Assembly: GCF_018780075.1 (NCBI RefSeq)
Contig: NZ_JADMKB010000098.1
Span: 1 to 63,463 of the forward strand
Direction: 5' to 3'
DNA: 63,463 nucleotides
From: Hydrogenophaga sp.
GTDB lineage: Bacteria; Pseudomonadota; Gammaproteobacteria; Burkholderiales; Burkholderiaceae_C
Shown here: positions 33,091 to 42,136 of the stretch, piece by piece
Layout of the letters: every line of letters starts with the position of its first letter
Numbering within the stretch: the first letter of the stretch is position 1
Notes under the pieces: model-generated
Told to the model about the DNA's origin: nothing
The model's database searches: none
Seen by the model: only the letters and a program-made list of their open reading frames with translations
Position numbers and translations under genes: made by a program

Positions 33091-34005
33091 ATGACCGCCC
33101 GCCTGCCCACCACCGACCCCCAGACCCTGCGCGCCTTCGTCGCCGTCGCGCGCGAGGGCAACGTCTCGCGCGCGGCCTTGCGCCTGCACCTGAGCCAGCC
33201 CGCGGTGAGCCTGCAGCTCAAGGCCCTGGCCGAGGCCACCGGGCTCCAGCTGTTCACGCGCACGCCGCAGGGCATGGCGCTGACGCGCGACGGCGCCGCC
33301 CTCTTGCCGCTGGCCGACCGCGCCCTCGCCGCCCTGGCCGACTTCGGCCAGGCCGCCGCCGGCCTGCACGACACCGTGCGCGGCACGCTGCGCATCGGCA
33401 CCATCCTCGACCCCGAGTTCACCCGCCTGGGCGCCTTCCTCAAGCAACTGGTGGAAACCGCGCCGCAGATTGGCACCGAGCTGGGCCAGGGCATGAGCGG
33501 CGACGTGCTGGCCCGCATCGGGCGCGGCGAGCTCGACGTCGGCTTCTTCCTCGACCTGCCGCAGGACCCGCTGGGCCCGCCCTACCGGCTGCGCGCCCTC
33601 ACCCGCTTCACCTACCGCGTGCTCGCGCCCGCCGGCTGGGGACCGCAGGTCAAAGGCAAAGACTGGAAGGCGCTGGCCGCCCTGCCCTGGCTCGCCACCC
33701 CGCCGGCCAGCGCGCACCACCGGCTGCAGCGCCGCGTCTTCGGCCCCGGCTCACTCACCGGCCTGGAGCCGCGCCGCGTGGCGCTGGTCGATCAGGAGGC
33801 CTCGATGCTCGACCTCGTGAAAAGCGGCGTGGGGCTGTCCCTCGTGCGCGACGCGATCGCGATGCGCGAGGCCCAGGCCCACGGGCTGGTGGTGGCCGAT
33901 CAGGTGGCGCTGGAATGCGACCTGAGCTTCATCTGCCTCGCGGAGCGGGCGGGCGAACCGGTGATCGCGGCGGCGCTGGGGGCGCTGGACGCGGTGTGGG
34001 GGTGA
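33091..34005 (+). CDS. LysR-type regulator, divergent from the GMC oxidoreductase
   Basis: It is 304 residues. The N-terminal helix-turn-helix is LRAFVAVAREGNVSRAALRL, HLSQPAVSLQLKALAEATGL. The effector domain runs from about residue 95 (VRGTLRIGTILDPEFTRLGA). The gene starts at ATG 33091. A -10-like TACAAT at 33038-33043 lies in the intergenic region. Its likely target is the GMC gene. Confidence 0.9.
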   Translation: MTARLPTTDPQTLRAFVAVAREGNVSRAALRLHLSQPAVSLQLKALAEATGLQLFTRTPQGMALTRDGAALLPLADRALAALADFGQAAAGLHDTVRGTLRIGTILDPEFTRLGAFLKQLVETAPQIGTELGQGMSGDVLARIGRGELDVGFFLDLPQDPLGPPYRLRALTRFTYRVLAPAGWGPQVKGKDWKALAALPWLATPPASAHHRLQRRVFGPGSLTGLEPRRVALVDQEASMLDLVKSGVGLSLVRDAIAMREAQAHGLVVADQVALECDLSFICLAERAGEPVIAAALGALDAVWG

Positions 34006-34071
34006 CAATCTATCCAGAGCAAAACCCGTCTCGGCCAGACGCGCAAGACAGCTTCGCCAAACGATGCAAGC

Positions 34072-34524
34072 ATGAACGAAGAGCCCATCTACTTCTACAC
34101 AAAGAACGACCCGTTCTACGAGTTGTCGAACTTCGCTCCCTATGGTCTTGAATCCGAGGGCGTGTACTGGCCGACGGTCGAGCACTTTTTCCAGGCCCAG
34201 AAATTCACAGATCCCATCTATAGGGAGCGCATTCGACTGGCCGCCGGCCCAAGGGAGGCACGCACGCTGGGCCAGAGTCGTGCCGTTCCCATCCGATCTG
34301 ACTGGGACGCCGTCCGCGAAGAGCTGATGCTCAAGGCACTGTGCCTGAAGTTCCAACGTCGGGAGCTACAGGCTCTCTTGCTCAGCACAGGCTCACGACC
34401 CTTGGCCGAAGCATCTCCGTTCGATCACTTCTGGGGTGCCGGCCAGGACGGCTCTGGACAAAATCGCCTCGGGCATTTGCTTGAGCAGGTGCGCCAAAAG
34501 CTCGCCGCACCAGCCGCGACCTGA
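34072..34524 (+). CDS. NADAR-family protein (YbiA-like)
   Basis: It is 150 residues. IYFYTKNDPFYELSNFAPYG, VYWPTVEHFFQAQKFTD and the C-terminal FDHFWGAGQDGSGQNRLGHLL are the NADAR/YbiA signature. Some family members hydrolyse N-glycosidic riboflavin intermediates; others remove ADP-ribose from guanine bases opposite DarT-type toxins. No toxin or rib gene is adjacent. Base composition is visibly lower in GC than in its neighbours, which suggests acquisition. The assignment to the family is firm; the role here is not known. Confidence 0.85.
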   Translation: MNEEPIYFYTKNDPFYELSNFAPYGLESEGVYWPTVEHFFQAQKFTDPIYRERIRLAAGPREARTLGQSRAVPIRSDWDAVREELMLKALCLKFQRRELQALLLSTGSRPLAEASPFDHFWGAGQDGSGQNRLGHLLEQVRQKLAAPAAT

Positions 34525-34552
34525 TTCGCGCACCCATCCACACACGACAACC

Positions 34553-34939
34553 ATGCTCCAACGCATCCACCACGCCGCCATCATCTGTTCCGACTATCAG
34601 CGGTCGAAGCGCTTCTACACCGAAATCCTCGGCCTGAAGGTGGTCGCCGAACACTTCCGCGAAGCACGCAACTCCTGGAAGCTCGACCTGGGCCTGCCCG
34701 ACGGGTCGCAGGTGGAGCTGTTCTCCTTCCCCGGCGCGCCGCCGCGGCCGTCCTACCCCGAGGCGCAGGGCCTGCGGCACCTGGCGTTCGTGGTCGAGGA
34801 CGTGGCCGCGTGCAAGGCGCAGCTGGAAGCTCAAGGTGTCGCGGTCGAGCCGGTGCGGGTGGACGAATACACCGGGCGGCGCTTCACGTTTTTCAGCGAC
34901 CCGGACGGGTTGCCGCTGGAGCTGTACGAGGCGGGCTAA
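34553..34939 (+). CDS. VOC-superfamily protein (glyoxalase I-like, GloA2 type)
   Basis: Single VOC domain of 128 residues: MLQRIHHAAIICSDYQRSKR, FYTEILGLKVVAEH, GLRHLAFVVEDVAACKAQL and FFSDPDGLPLELYEAG. The candidate metal ligands are His in IHHAAI, Glu in QVELFSF, His in LRHLAF and Glu in PLELYE. It resembles the small lactoylglutathione-lyase-like proteins of unknown substrate. Start ATG 34553. Confidence 0.85.
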   Translation: MLQRIHHAAIICSDYQRSKRFYTEILGLKVVAEHFREARNSWKLDLGLPDGSQVELFSFPGAPPRPSYPEAQGLRHLAFVVEDVAACKAQLEAQGVAVEPVRVDEYTGRRFTFFSDPDGLPLELYEAG

Positions 34940-34948
34940 GGCCGCCGT

Positions 34949-35809
34949 TCAGTTGAGTTCCATCACCTTCGCCGGGAAATCGTAGTTCTCGTCCAGCGAG
35001 CGCGCGGCCATGACCGGCAGCATGTGGGTGATGAAGACCTCACCGACCCAGCGGCGCACGGCGGGGTCGTCGTTCGTGTGCAGCGTGAGGGCGCTGAAGC
35101 GCGTGATGCCCAGGTCTTCCGTCAGCCCCGGCGGCACGTGCGGCGCGCGCAGCTGGCCTTCGGGCAGCGCGTGCGTGGTCTCCAGCCGCCAGGCGCCGAG
35201 CATGCGGTCGAAATGGCCGACCGTGCCGCGCCGCCAGACCTCGGTCACGTAGACGTTCCACTCGCCGCGGTCTTCGGTGATGAAGCCCCAGTCGAATTCA
35301 TGGATGGCGGCGGGTTCGGTGCCGAAGAGGCCGATCTCGCGCACGTCGTCGCGCATCGCGAACTCGGCGAACAGCACGCCAGGGCCGGTGGGCTGGCCGT
35401 CGATGAAGCGCTGCACGGCGACCGGGTCGGCCACGAACAGCGGCTCGGGCTCGCGCCAGGCGCGCTTGGCGCGGTTGAGCAGGCGCGCGGTCGCGTCCAC
35501 GCTCTTCTGCGCGGTGATGCACCAGTCCATGAAGGTCTTGCGGCCTTCGGGGGTCGAGATCTGCTTCAGCGTCTCGTCGAACTGCTGGTCGTCCTTGAGG
35601 TAGCCGTCTTCGCGCAGGCGCAGCACGATGTCCACCATCGAATTGCGGGTCACGTGCTCGATCATGTAGGCGACCTCGCCGCCCGGAAAGTCGGTCATCG
35701 AGCGCTGGATCCACTCCATCGTCGCCTCGTGCGAGAGGCCTTGCGGCGCGCGCGGTATGTCGTTGAACAGTGCACGAAGCACGCGCACCGTATCCAGATC
35801 ACTGGCCAT
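34949..35809 (-). CDS. Unknown soluble protein, 286 residues
   Basis: I do not recognise the family. It is acidic, with no signal peptide or membrane segment. It has an N-terminal helical region (MASDLDTVRVLRALFNDIPR; MIEHVTRNSMVDIVLRL), a middle rich in Trp/Arg (AKRAWREPEPLFV), and a C-terminal half with strand-like segments (GVLFAEFAMRDDVREIGLFG, WNVYVTEVWRRGTVGHFDRM). The ATG at 35809 is the likely start. It is convergent with the VOC gene (9 nt apart) and divergent from the phosphatase. Confidence 0.7.
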   Translation of the reverse strand: MASDLDTVRVLRALFNDIPRAPQGLSHEATMEWIQRSMTDFPGGEVAYMIEHVTRNSMVDIVLRLREDGYLKDDQQFDETLKQISTPEGRKTFMDWCITAQKSVDATARLLNRAKRAWREPEPLFVADPVAVQRFIDGQPTGPGVLFAEFAMRDDVREIGLFGTEPAAIHEFDWGFITEDRGEWNVYVTEVWRRGTVGHFDRMLGAWRLETTHALPEGQLRAPHVPPGLTEDLGITRFSALTLHTNDDPAVRRWVGEVFITHMLPVMAARSLDENYDFPAKVMELN

Positions 35810-35995
35810 GTCGGTTCCGGGGTGAGAAGAGGTCAAAGGGGCCCGAGGTCGCTGGCGGCGACCGGCGGACCGTGCCCAGTGGACAGCATAGTGCCAGCAC
35901 CCCGGGGGTCGAAGCGCGGAAAAGCCCCCGAAAACCGGTCAGTTCGCACGCTGGGTGCATTTCGTTGCAGGGCGGTTTGCGGTCCAATGCCCCTC

Positions 35996-36502
35996 ATGAA
36001 CACCCCCCACACCCCGCCGGACTTCCGCGTCCTCTTCGTCTGCATGGGCAACATCTGCCGCAGCCCGACCGCGCACGGCGTGTTCGAGGCCAAGGTGCTG
36101 GAGGCCGGGCTGGCCGACCGGGTGCAGGTCGATTCGGCCGGCACGCACAGCTACCACGTGGGCGCACCGCCCGACGCGCGCAGCCAGAAACACGCGCTGC
36201 AGCGCGGCTACGACCTCTCGACCCAGCGCGCGCGCCAGCTCACGGCGCAGGATTTTGAGGTGTTCGACCTGGTGCTGGTGATGGACTGGGAGAACTTCGT
36301 GCTGGCCGAGCGGCTGTGCCCGCCGGTGCACGCGAAGAAGCTGCGGCGCTTCGCCGAGTTCTTTCAGCAGCACGACAGCCCGGTCGTGCCCGACCCGTAC
36401 CAGGGCGGCCCCAAGGGCTTCGAGGCGGTACTGGACCTGGTGGAGGACGGCAGCGCGGGGCTGCTGGCGCATGTGCAGCGGGTGCTCGCCGCCCCCGGTT
36501 GA
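35996..36502 (+). CDS. Low-molecular-weight protein tyrosine phosphatase
   Basis: It is 168 residues. The phosphate-binding loop VLFVCMGNICRSPTAHGVFE carries the C-x5-R-S catalytic motif. DSAGTHSYHVG and the general-acid region VVPDPYQGGPKGFE complete the LMW-PTP pattern. The start is ATG 35996 (MNTPHTPPDFRV); an ATG 9 nt upstream is equally possible. It stands alone, convergent with the catabolic operon, with 9 nt between stops. Confidence 0.92.
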   Translation: MNTPHTPPDFRVLFVCMGNICRSPTAHGVFEAKVLEAGLADRVQVDSAGTHSYHVGAPPDARSQKHALQRGYDLSTQRARQLTAQDFEVFDLVLVMDWENFVLAERLCPPVHAKKLRRFAEFFQQHDSPVVPDPYQGGPKGFEAVLDLVEDGSAGLLAHVQRVLAAPG

Positions 36503-36511
36503 CCCGTCCAC

Positions 36512-37471
36512 TCAGGACAGCGCGAGCGACCGGCGCACCAGCGTCTCGCCATCGCCGTCGCTGACAAAGCCCGCGCGTTCGGCCGCGTCGGTGCGCAGCG
36601 GGGGAAAGCGCCCGAACAGGGCTTCGATGCGTTCGTCGGGCGACCAGCGCACCCGCGCCGGGGCGGGCACGGCACACACGCGGGCGATGGCCTCGGCCAG
36701 CTCGGCCATGCTGAAGCGCAGCGTGGGCAGCAGCAGGCTGCGCGAGGGCGGCAGGCGCGCGGCGTCCACCACGGCCGCGTGCAGCAGGTTGTCGACCACG
36801 CCGGGCAGCGAGGACGCCCAGGTGGTGGCGCCGGGCGAGGTCGGGCACTCAAACGATCGGCCCTGGGCCAGCTCGCGGATGAAGTCGCTCATGAAGGCCG
36901 AGAGCTGCCCGGTGGGCGCGGGCGGCCGCACCAGCACGCCGGGCAGGCGCAGCGACACGCCGTCGAGCCAGCCGCGCCGGCTGGCGTGGGCCACGGCGAT
37001 CTCGGCCATGAGCTTGTGCGCGCCGTACACCATGTGGGGCGCCGCGGGCGTGTGGTCGTTCACCTCGGGGGGCAGCGCCGCGCCATAGACGGCGATGGTG
37101 CTGGCGAACACCAGCCGGGGCGCCACGCCACCGCGCTCGACCTGGGCGCGGCACTGGTCCAGCAGCGCCTGCGTGGCGTCCAGGTTGACCGCACGCGCCA
37201 ACGCCGGCTGCGCTTCGGCGGTACCGCCGGGCACGCTGGCCAGGTGGAACAGGCCGTCCAGCGGCGCCGCGAACGCGTCGGCCCAGGTGGCCGATTGCGT
37301 CAGGTCGCCCGGCAGGCGCAGCAGGCGCGGATCGGCCACGTCGTCGTCCAGCGCAAAGTCCGTGACCGCCAGCTGCGTGAGCGCGCGGCCGCCGGGCAGG
37401 CCCTGGGACAGCAGGCGCCGCACCAACGCGCGCCCCACGAAGCCGTTGGCGCCCGTCACCAGCCAGCGCAT
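36512..37471 (-). CDS. NAD-dependent epimerase/dehydratase, DenD-like
   Basis: Extended short-chain dehydrogenase of 319 residues. The NAD motif is MRWLVTGANGFVGRALVRRL, the Ser/Tyr-Lys centre is FASTIAVYGA ... MVYGAHKLMAEIAV. SRRGWLDGVSLRLPGVLVRP resembles the D-erythronate dehydrogenase (DenD) group, but the true substrate is unknown. Its ATG overlaps the stop of the FAH-family gene. It is the last gene of the long operon. Confidence 0.85.
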   Translation of the reverse strand: MRWLVTGANGFVGRALVRRLLSQGLPGGRALTQLAVTDFALDDDVADPRLLRLPGDLTQSATWADAFAAPLDGLFHLASVPGGTAEAQPALARAVNLDATQALLDQCRAQVERGGVAPRLVFASTIAVYGAALPPEVNDHTPAAPHMVYGAHKLMAEIAVAHASRRGWLDGVSLRLPGVLVRPPAPTGQLSAFMSDFIRELAQGRSFECPTSPGATTWASSLPGVVDNLLHAAVVDAARLPPSRSLLLPTLRFSMAELAEAIARVCAVPAPARVRWSPDERIEALFGRFPPLRTDAAERAGFVSDGDGETLVRRSLALS

Positions 37472-38463
37472 CAGAGCGCCCCGATGGCCGGCACCACCCG
37501 CTGGTCGATCACGCCGAACGGGCCGGCCTGACCGTCTTCGAAACAGGCTTGCAGGCGCACGCGGTCGCCGAATTTCATGAAGCCGGTGCGGATCTCGCCC
37601 TGGTCGATCTTCTCGATCACACGGCGTTCGGCGATGCAGGCCGAGCCCGCGCTGCGCGCGACGTTGCTCACCGTGCCCGAGCCGACGATGGTGCCGGCCG
37701 TGAGCCGGCGGGAGCGCGCCGCGTGGGCGATCAGCTGGCCGAAGTGGAAGTTCATCTCGCCGCCGTGCGGTTCGCCGAAGCGCTCGCCGTTCCACCGCAG
37801 GTGCAGGTGCATCTGCACCCGGCCGTCGCGCCAGGCGCTGCCGAGTTCGTCGGGCGTGACGGCCACGGGCGCGAAGGCGGTGGAGGGTTTGGCCTGCAGG
37901 AAGCCGAAGCCGGTCTTCATCTCGTGCGGGCCCAGCGCGCGCAGGCTCCAGTCGTTGACCTGCACCACCAGGCGCACGCAGGCCAGCGCGGCCTCGGGCG
38001 AGGCGCCCATGGGCACCGGCCCCGTGACCACGCCGAACTCACCCTCGAAGTCGATGCCGTCGGCCTCGGTGGGCAGGGGCACGTCGTCGTGCGGGCCGAG
38101 GAAGTCGTCGCTGGCGCCCTGGTACATCACCGGCACGCTGTCGAACAGCGGGATCGCCGGCGTGTTGAAGGCCTGTTCCATCAGGCGGCCGTGGTTCAGG
38201 AAGGCCGAACCGTCGAGCCACTGCGGGGCGCGCGGCAGGGGCGCCGTGCAGGCGGCGGGGTCGAAGTCAAAAGCGCCGGGGGCGCTGCCGGCGTTGAGCG
38301 CCGCGCACAGGTCGGACAGCGGCGCCTGCACCTCGTCCCAGCGCTGCAGGGCCTCGATCAGGCTGGGCGCCACGGCGCCGGCGCGCACGGCGCGCTGCCC
38401 GTCGCGCGAGACCAGCAGCAGTTGTCCATCGAGGCTGCCGTCACGCAAGGTCGCAAATTTCAT
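37471..38463 (-). CDS. Fumarylacetoacetate hydrolase (FAH) family protein
   Basis: It is 330 residues, hydrolysing a C-C bond in acylpyruvate-type intermediates or acting as a hydratase/decarboxylase. The metal-binding acidic residues lie in GIDFEGEFGVVTG (Glu-x-Glu) with Asp in VVQVNDWSLRALG. It also has GTIVGSGTVSNVA and FLQAKPSTAFAPV. The protein matches the single-chain bacterial FAH group. In the operon it would act late, after ring cleavage. Confidence 0.9.
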   Translation of the reverse strand: MKFATLRDGSLDGQLLLVSRDGQRAVRAGAVAPSLIEALQRWDEVQAPLSDLCAALNAGSAPGAFDFDPAACTAPLPRAPQWLDGSAFLNHGRLMEQAFNTPAIPLFDSVPVMYQGASDDFLGPHDDVPLPTEADGIDFEGEFGVVTGPVPMGASPEAALACVRLVVQVNDWSLRALGPHEMKTGFGFLQAKPSTAFAPVAVTPDELGSAWRDGRVQMHLHLRWNGERFGEPHGGEMNFHFGQLIAHAARSRRLTAGTIVGSGTVSNVARSAGSACIAERRVIEKIDQGEIRTGFMKFGDRVRLQACFEDGQAGPFGVIDQRVVPAIGAL

Positions 38464-38500
38464 CGGTTGTTCCTGGGGTTGTTGAAACGTTGGTCCCGGC

Positions 38501-39097
38501 TCAGCGCGCCGCGAGCGCCTGGGCGATCGCCGGGTCGTAGGCGCCGTCGAGCAGCACGAACAGCATGCGGCAGGGCCGGCCCGAGCGGTTGGCCCAGGCG
38601 TGGTTGGTGCCGCGCTGCACGACCACGCTGCCGGCCTTGAGCAGCACCTCGCTGTCGTCGAGCACCAGGGTCATCTCGCCCTCGATCACGATGCCGTAAT
38701 CGACCGACTCGGTGCGGTGCATCAGCGGGTGCGGCGAGTGGGCTTTCACGGTCGAGGCCTTCTCGTCGCCGATCTGCGCGAAGGCGTCCTTCATCTTCCC
38801 CGCGCCCTGGGACAGGAACTCGGCCGTGTCGGGCGGGATGTCGACGAAGCGCATGCGCGTGCCCTGCTGGGGCGGCGGCAGCATCAGCGGGCCGAGCGTC
38901 GGGTCGGCGCCGTTGTCCACCGGCGCCGGGGTGGCCGTGGTGCTCCAGACCTCGTGGAACACCGTGCCCGGGATCGCGGCGATCTCGACCACGGTGGGCA
39001 ACGGGCCGTTGTGCGCGACGATGGCCTTGCCGTCGGCATCGTGGCCGGTGACGACGCGGTGGATCGCAGGAAAAGACGGGTTCGCATGCATGGGCAT
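38501..39097 (-). CDS. Cupin-domain protein
   Basis: It is 198 residues. A C-terminal cupin is clear: HRTESVDYGIVIEGEMTLVL, then LKAGSVVVQRGTNHAWANRS, with a His/Glu/His metal site. The N-terminal 100 residues (GKAIVAHNGPLPTVVEI, FHEVWSTTATPAP) are of the type seen in cupin proteins of aromatic gene clusters. The start at ATG 39097 has GGAGG 6 nt before it. It is probably an isomerase, dioxygenase or lyase acting on a pathway intermediate. Confidence 0.85.
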   Translation of the reverse strand: MPMHANPSFPAIHRVVTGHDADGKAIVAHNGPLPTVVEIAAIPGTVFHEVWSTTATPAPVDNGADPTLGPLMLPPPQQGTRMRFVDIPPDTAEFLSQGAGKMKDAFAQIGDEKASTVKAHSPHPLMHRTESVDYGIVIEGEMTLVLDDSEVLLKAGSVVVQRGTNHAWANRSGRPCRMLFVLLDGAYDPAIAQALAAR

Positions 39098-39121
39098 TCC
39101 AGGCCTCCGGCCACAGGTTGA

Positions 39122-40060
39122 TCAGAAAGACATCAGGTCGCGCGCCACCGTGATGGGGCCGTCGAAGTGTTGGCGGGCCGGCTCCAGGTACACGCTGTCG
39201 GGCTCGTCCTTGCCCGGGATGACGTGGTTGAACACCAGCTGTTTCACGCCCGCGGCCTTGGCCAGGCGGCCGACATCCTCGGCCGTGGTGTGTTCGTCCC
39301 GCATGTGGCGCATGAAGCCTTGTGCCAACGCCGCCGGCAGCTGGGCCAGCATCGCCTTCTCGATCAGGTCCAGGTCGATCACCTCGTGGATCATCAGGTC
39401 GGCGCCCTTGGACAGGGCCTGCACCGGCGCACAGTTCCCGGTGTCGCCGCTGAAGACGATCACCTTGTCGGGTGTCTGGAAGCGCAGGGAGTAGGAATGG
39501 TCCAGGCCGCTGGCCCCGGCCCCTTCCTTGCCGAAGTGGCAGTTTTCGACCGCCGTGACGGTGATCAGGTCGTCGCGGTAGACCTCGCCGTTGCCGGCGT
39601 AATCGTGGGCCATGAACAGCTGGTCCGGCGGCGCCATGCCTTTCGAGTCGGCCATGCGGATGCGGGCGTTGGGCTTGAAGTACGCCAGGAAGCCCTGCAG
39701 CATGGCTTCGGTGCCGGCGGGGCCGTGCACATGGGTCGGTTGACGCCGGCCGGTGGCCCACTGCTGGCCCATCAGCGTGCCCCAGTCGGCGTTGTGGTCG
39801 TCGTGGTTGTGGGTGATGAAGATCTGCCCGACCCGGCGGTGGTCCAGGCCCGCCTTCACCAGTTGCTGGCTCACGCCGTTGCCGGCATCGATCAGGTAGA
39901 CCCGGTCTTTCACCACCAGCGCGCTGGCGGGCTGGGCGCGGGTGGGGCTCGGGAAGGGGCCGCCCTGCGTGCCCAGGGTGATCACGCGGGTCTGCGCCTG
40001 GGCGCCGCCCAGCATCAACAGGCCCAGCGCTGCCGCGGCCATGCCGTTCAAGAATGTCAT
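39122..40060 (-). CDS. Exported metallo-beta-lactamase-fold hydrolase
   Basis: It is 312 residues with a signal peptide (MTFLNGMAAAALGLLMLGGA, cleavage after AQA). The metal motif HNHDDHNADWG gives HxHxDH; FSGDTGNC and VFNHVIPG supply the remaining ligands. This is the arylsulfatase/RNase Z-like branch (LVVKDRVYLIDAGNGVSQQL). A periplasmic hydrolase of an ester or lactone is plausible. It lies between the cupin and the cyclase gene. Confidence 0.87.
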   Translation of the reverse strand: MTFLNGMAAAALGLLMLGGAQAQTRVITLGTQGGPFPSPTRAQPASALVVKDRVYLIDAGNGVSQQLVKAGLDHRRVGQIFITHNHDDHNADWGTLMGQQWATGRRQPTHVHGPAGTEAMLQGFLAYFKPNARIRMADSKGMAPPDQLFMAHDYAGNGEVYRDDLITVTAVENCHFGKEGAGASGLDHSYSLRFQTPDKVIVFSGDTGNCAPVQALSKGADLMIHEVIDLDLIEKAMLAQLPAALAQGFMRHMRDEHTTAEDVGRLAKAAGVKQLVFNHVIPGKDEPDSVYLEPARQHFDGPITVARDLMSF

Positions 40061-40082
40061 GGTGTGTCTCTTTGTCTGGGGG

Positions 40083-40886
40083 TCAGTCCGGCCGGTCTTC
40101 GAAGATCGCGACCGCGCGGGTCCAGCCGGCCGAAGCGCCGCGGATCTTGTGCGGGAAGCAGCTGATGGTGAAGCCCGTGGCCGGCAGGGCTTCGAGGTTG
40201 TGCAGCTTCTCCAGGTGGCAGTAGCCGATGTCGCGGCCGGCCTTGTGGCCTTCCCAGATCAGCGCCTTGTTGCCGGTCTCGGCCACCTTCTGCGCGGTGT
40301 AGGCAAAGGGCGCGTCCCAGCTCCAGGCGTCGGTGCCGGTCAGGCGCACGCCGCGCTCCAGCAAATACATGGTGGCTTCGTAACCCATGCCGCAGCCCGC
40401 GTTCACGAAGTCGTTGTGCCCGTAGCGCGAGCCCGCCCGGGTGTTCACGACCACGATGTCCAGTGGCTCCAGCGTGTGGCCGATGCGGGCCAGCTCGGCC
40501 TCGACGTCGGCGGCGGTGGCCACATGACCGTCGGGGAAATGCCGGAAGTCGAGCTTCACCCCGGGCTGGAAACACCAGTCCAGCGGCACCTCGTCGATGG
40601 TGATCGAGGGCCTGCTGCCGCCGTTCTTCGCGTCCTGCGTGGAGTGGAAGTGCCAGGGCGCGTCCAGGTGGGTGCCGCTGTGCGTGGTCAGCGTCACCCA
40701 CTCGGCGGCGGCGGCCTCGCCGTCGGGGTAGTCCTCGGGCCGGGTGCCGGGGATCATGGCCATGAACTCGGGCAGGGTGTCGGCGTGCTGCTGGTAGGTG
40801 ATCTTCGGCGCCAGCGGGGGCGGGTCGGACAGCACGTCGTTCTCCAGGTAGATGGAGAGGTCGACAAAGCGGCGTTGCGGTTTCAT
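40083..40886 (-). CDS. Cyclase-family metal hydrolase (kynurenine formamidase-like)
   Basis: It is 267 residues of the PF04199 cyclase family. The signature HSGTHLDAPWHFHST has the HxGTHxDxPxH metal motif. Further blocks are VVVNTRAGSRYGHNDF and VRLTGTDAWSWDAPF. Members hydrolyse amide or lactam bonds (kynurenine formamidase, isatin hydrolase) or 2-keto ring products. The ATG overlaps the end of the MFS gene (ATGA). Confidence 0.88.
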   Translation of the reverse strand: MKPQRRFVDLSIYLENDVLSDPPPLAPKITYQQHADTLPEFMAMIPGTRPEDYPDGEAAAAEWVTLTTHSGTHLDAPWHFHSTQDAKNGGSRPSITIDEVPLDWCFQPGVKLDFRHFPDGHVATAADVEAELARIGHTLEPLDIVVVNTRAGSRYGHNDFVNAGCGMGYEATMYLLERGVRLTGTDAWSWDAPFAYTAQKVAETGNKALIWEGHKAGRDIGYCHLEKLHNLEALPATGFTISCFPHKIRGASAGWTRAVAIFEDRPD

Positions 40887-42037
40887 GCGGCCTCCTGCTG
40901 CAGCAGCGCGGGCGCCTGCCCCGGCAGCCGGGACATGCACAGCACGGCCAGACAGCCGATCAGCAGCGCCGCCAGGCCCAGGCTGCCGTAGCCGGCCGTC
41001 TTCACCAGCGTGCCGCCGAGCACCGGGCCGATGGCGGCGCCGACCATCAGCATCGCGGGCGTGGCGGCCATGGCGCGGCCGCTGGGTTCGAGCCGCGCCA
41101 GCAGGCCGAAGGCGAAGGTGTGGGTGAAGATCATCACGGCCGCGAACACCGAGGCCGCGGCGGCATAGGGGTAGAAGCTGGGCGCGTTCATGATCACCGC
41201 GGCCAGCAGCACCTGGATCACCGGGCCGGCCAGCAGCACGCTGCGCGGATTCCAGCGTTTCTCCAGCATCGCCGCCAGCGCGGCGGGCAGCAGGTTGACC
41301 AGGCCCATCACCACGAACACGCCCGTGATCAGGCCCAGGCTGTAGCCCCGGTCGGACCCGACCCGCTCCAGGAAGCTGAAGGTCATGGACTGCACCAGGG
41401 CCATGGCGCTGATGCCCACGATGCCGAACCAGACGGCGCGCGGGATGCGCGCGACCGGCGCGTCCACCGCCGAGGCCTCGCGCTCGGGCTCTGGAAAACC
41501 GGCCGCGCAGACCAGCGAGGCCACCAGCATCACCGCGCCGAACAGCACGAACAGCATGTGGCCGCCGGTGGCCGCGATGATCTTGGGCGAGGCGCCGAGG
41601 AACAGCACCGCGAACACGCCCAGGCCGATGCCCACGATGGCGAACTTCAGGTGCGGGTTGGCGCTGCGCGCGATGGTGCCGTGGGTGACGCTGAGCGCGG
41701 CCCCGGCCGCCAGGCCGCCGAGCCCGTGCAGCAAGGCCATGGTGGCGTAGTCCTGCGGCTGCGACAGCACGCCGAAGCAGGTGGCCGCGAGCGCGTAGCC
41801 GCCCGCCGCCACCCAGCGCCCCTTGACGCGCTGGAAGCGCGAGGCCAGGAAGACGCTGGACAGCACCGCGCCGATCAGGAACAGGGTGGCCAGGCCGCCG
41901 GCCTGCTGGGGGTCGAGCTGGTAATGCTGGATCAGGGTGCCGACCCAGACCGGCAGCGCGACGAGATCGACCATGCCGGCGCAGTGGGCGACGATCAGGG
42001 CCACATGGCCGAAGGTGCTGGTGGGGCGTGTGGTCAT
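40883..42037 (-). CDS. MFS transporter
   Basis: It is 384 residues with twelve hydrophobic segments, for example FGHVALIVAHCAGMVDLVAL, LATLFLIGAVLSSVFLASRF, AMALVQSMTFSFLERVG and GLAALLIGCLAVLCMSR. It is probably a substrate uptake carrier of the operon. It is coupled to the cyclase gene by ATGA overlap. A repeat separates it from the FAD monooxygenase gene upstream. Confidence 0.88.
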   Translation of the reverse strand: MTTRPTSTFGHVALIVAHCAGMVDLVALPVWVGTLIQHYQLDPQQAGGLATLFLIGAVLSSVFLASRFQRVKGRWVAAGGYALAATCFGVLSQPQDYATMALLHGLGGLAAGAALSVTHGTIARSANPHLKFAIVGIGLGVFAVLFLGASPKIIAATGGHMLFVLFGAVMLVASLVCAAGFPEPEREASAVDAPVARIPRAVWFGIVGISAMALVQSMTFSFLERVGSDRGYSLGLITGVFVVMGLVNLLPAALAAMLEKRWNPRSVLLAGPVIQVLLAAVIMNAPSFYPYAAAASVFAAVMIFTHTFAFGLLARLEPSGRAMAATPAMLMVGAAIGPVLGGTLVKTAGYGSLGLAALLIGCLAVLCMSRLPGQAPALLQQEAA

Positions 42038-42052
42038 GGTGCCTCCTGCCGA

Positions 42053-42120
42053 GCCGCCTCAAAGGAGGCATTCGCCCCCTCGGGGGGCAGCGAGACAACG
42101 ACGTTTCGAGCGTGGGGGTT
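42053..42120 (-). repeat. GC-rich repeat, subtype B (diverged), between FAD monooxygenase and MFS genes
   Basis: Starts about 16 nt after the FAD monooxygenase stop with GAACCCCCACGCTCGAAACG. Then come CTCGCTGCCCCCCGAGGGGG and GCCTCCTTTGAGGCGGC. It carries the subtype B order with a mutated middle. Confidence 0.75.
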
Positions 42121-42136
42121 CATGGCATCTCCTGGG

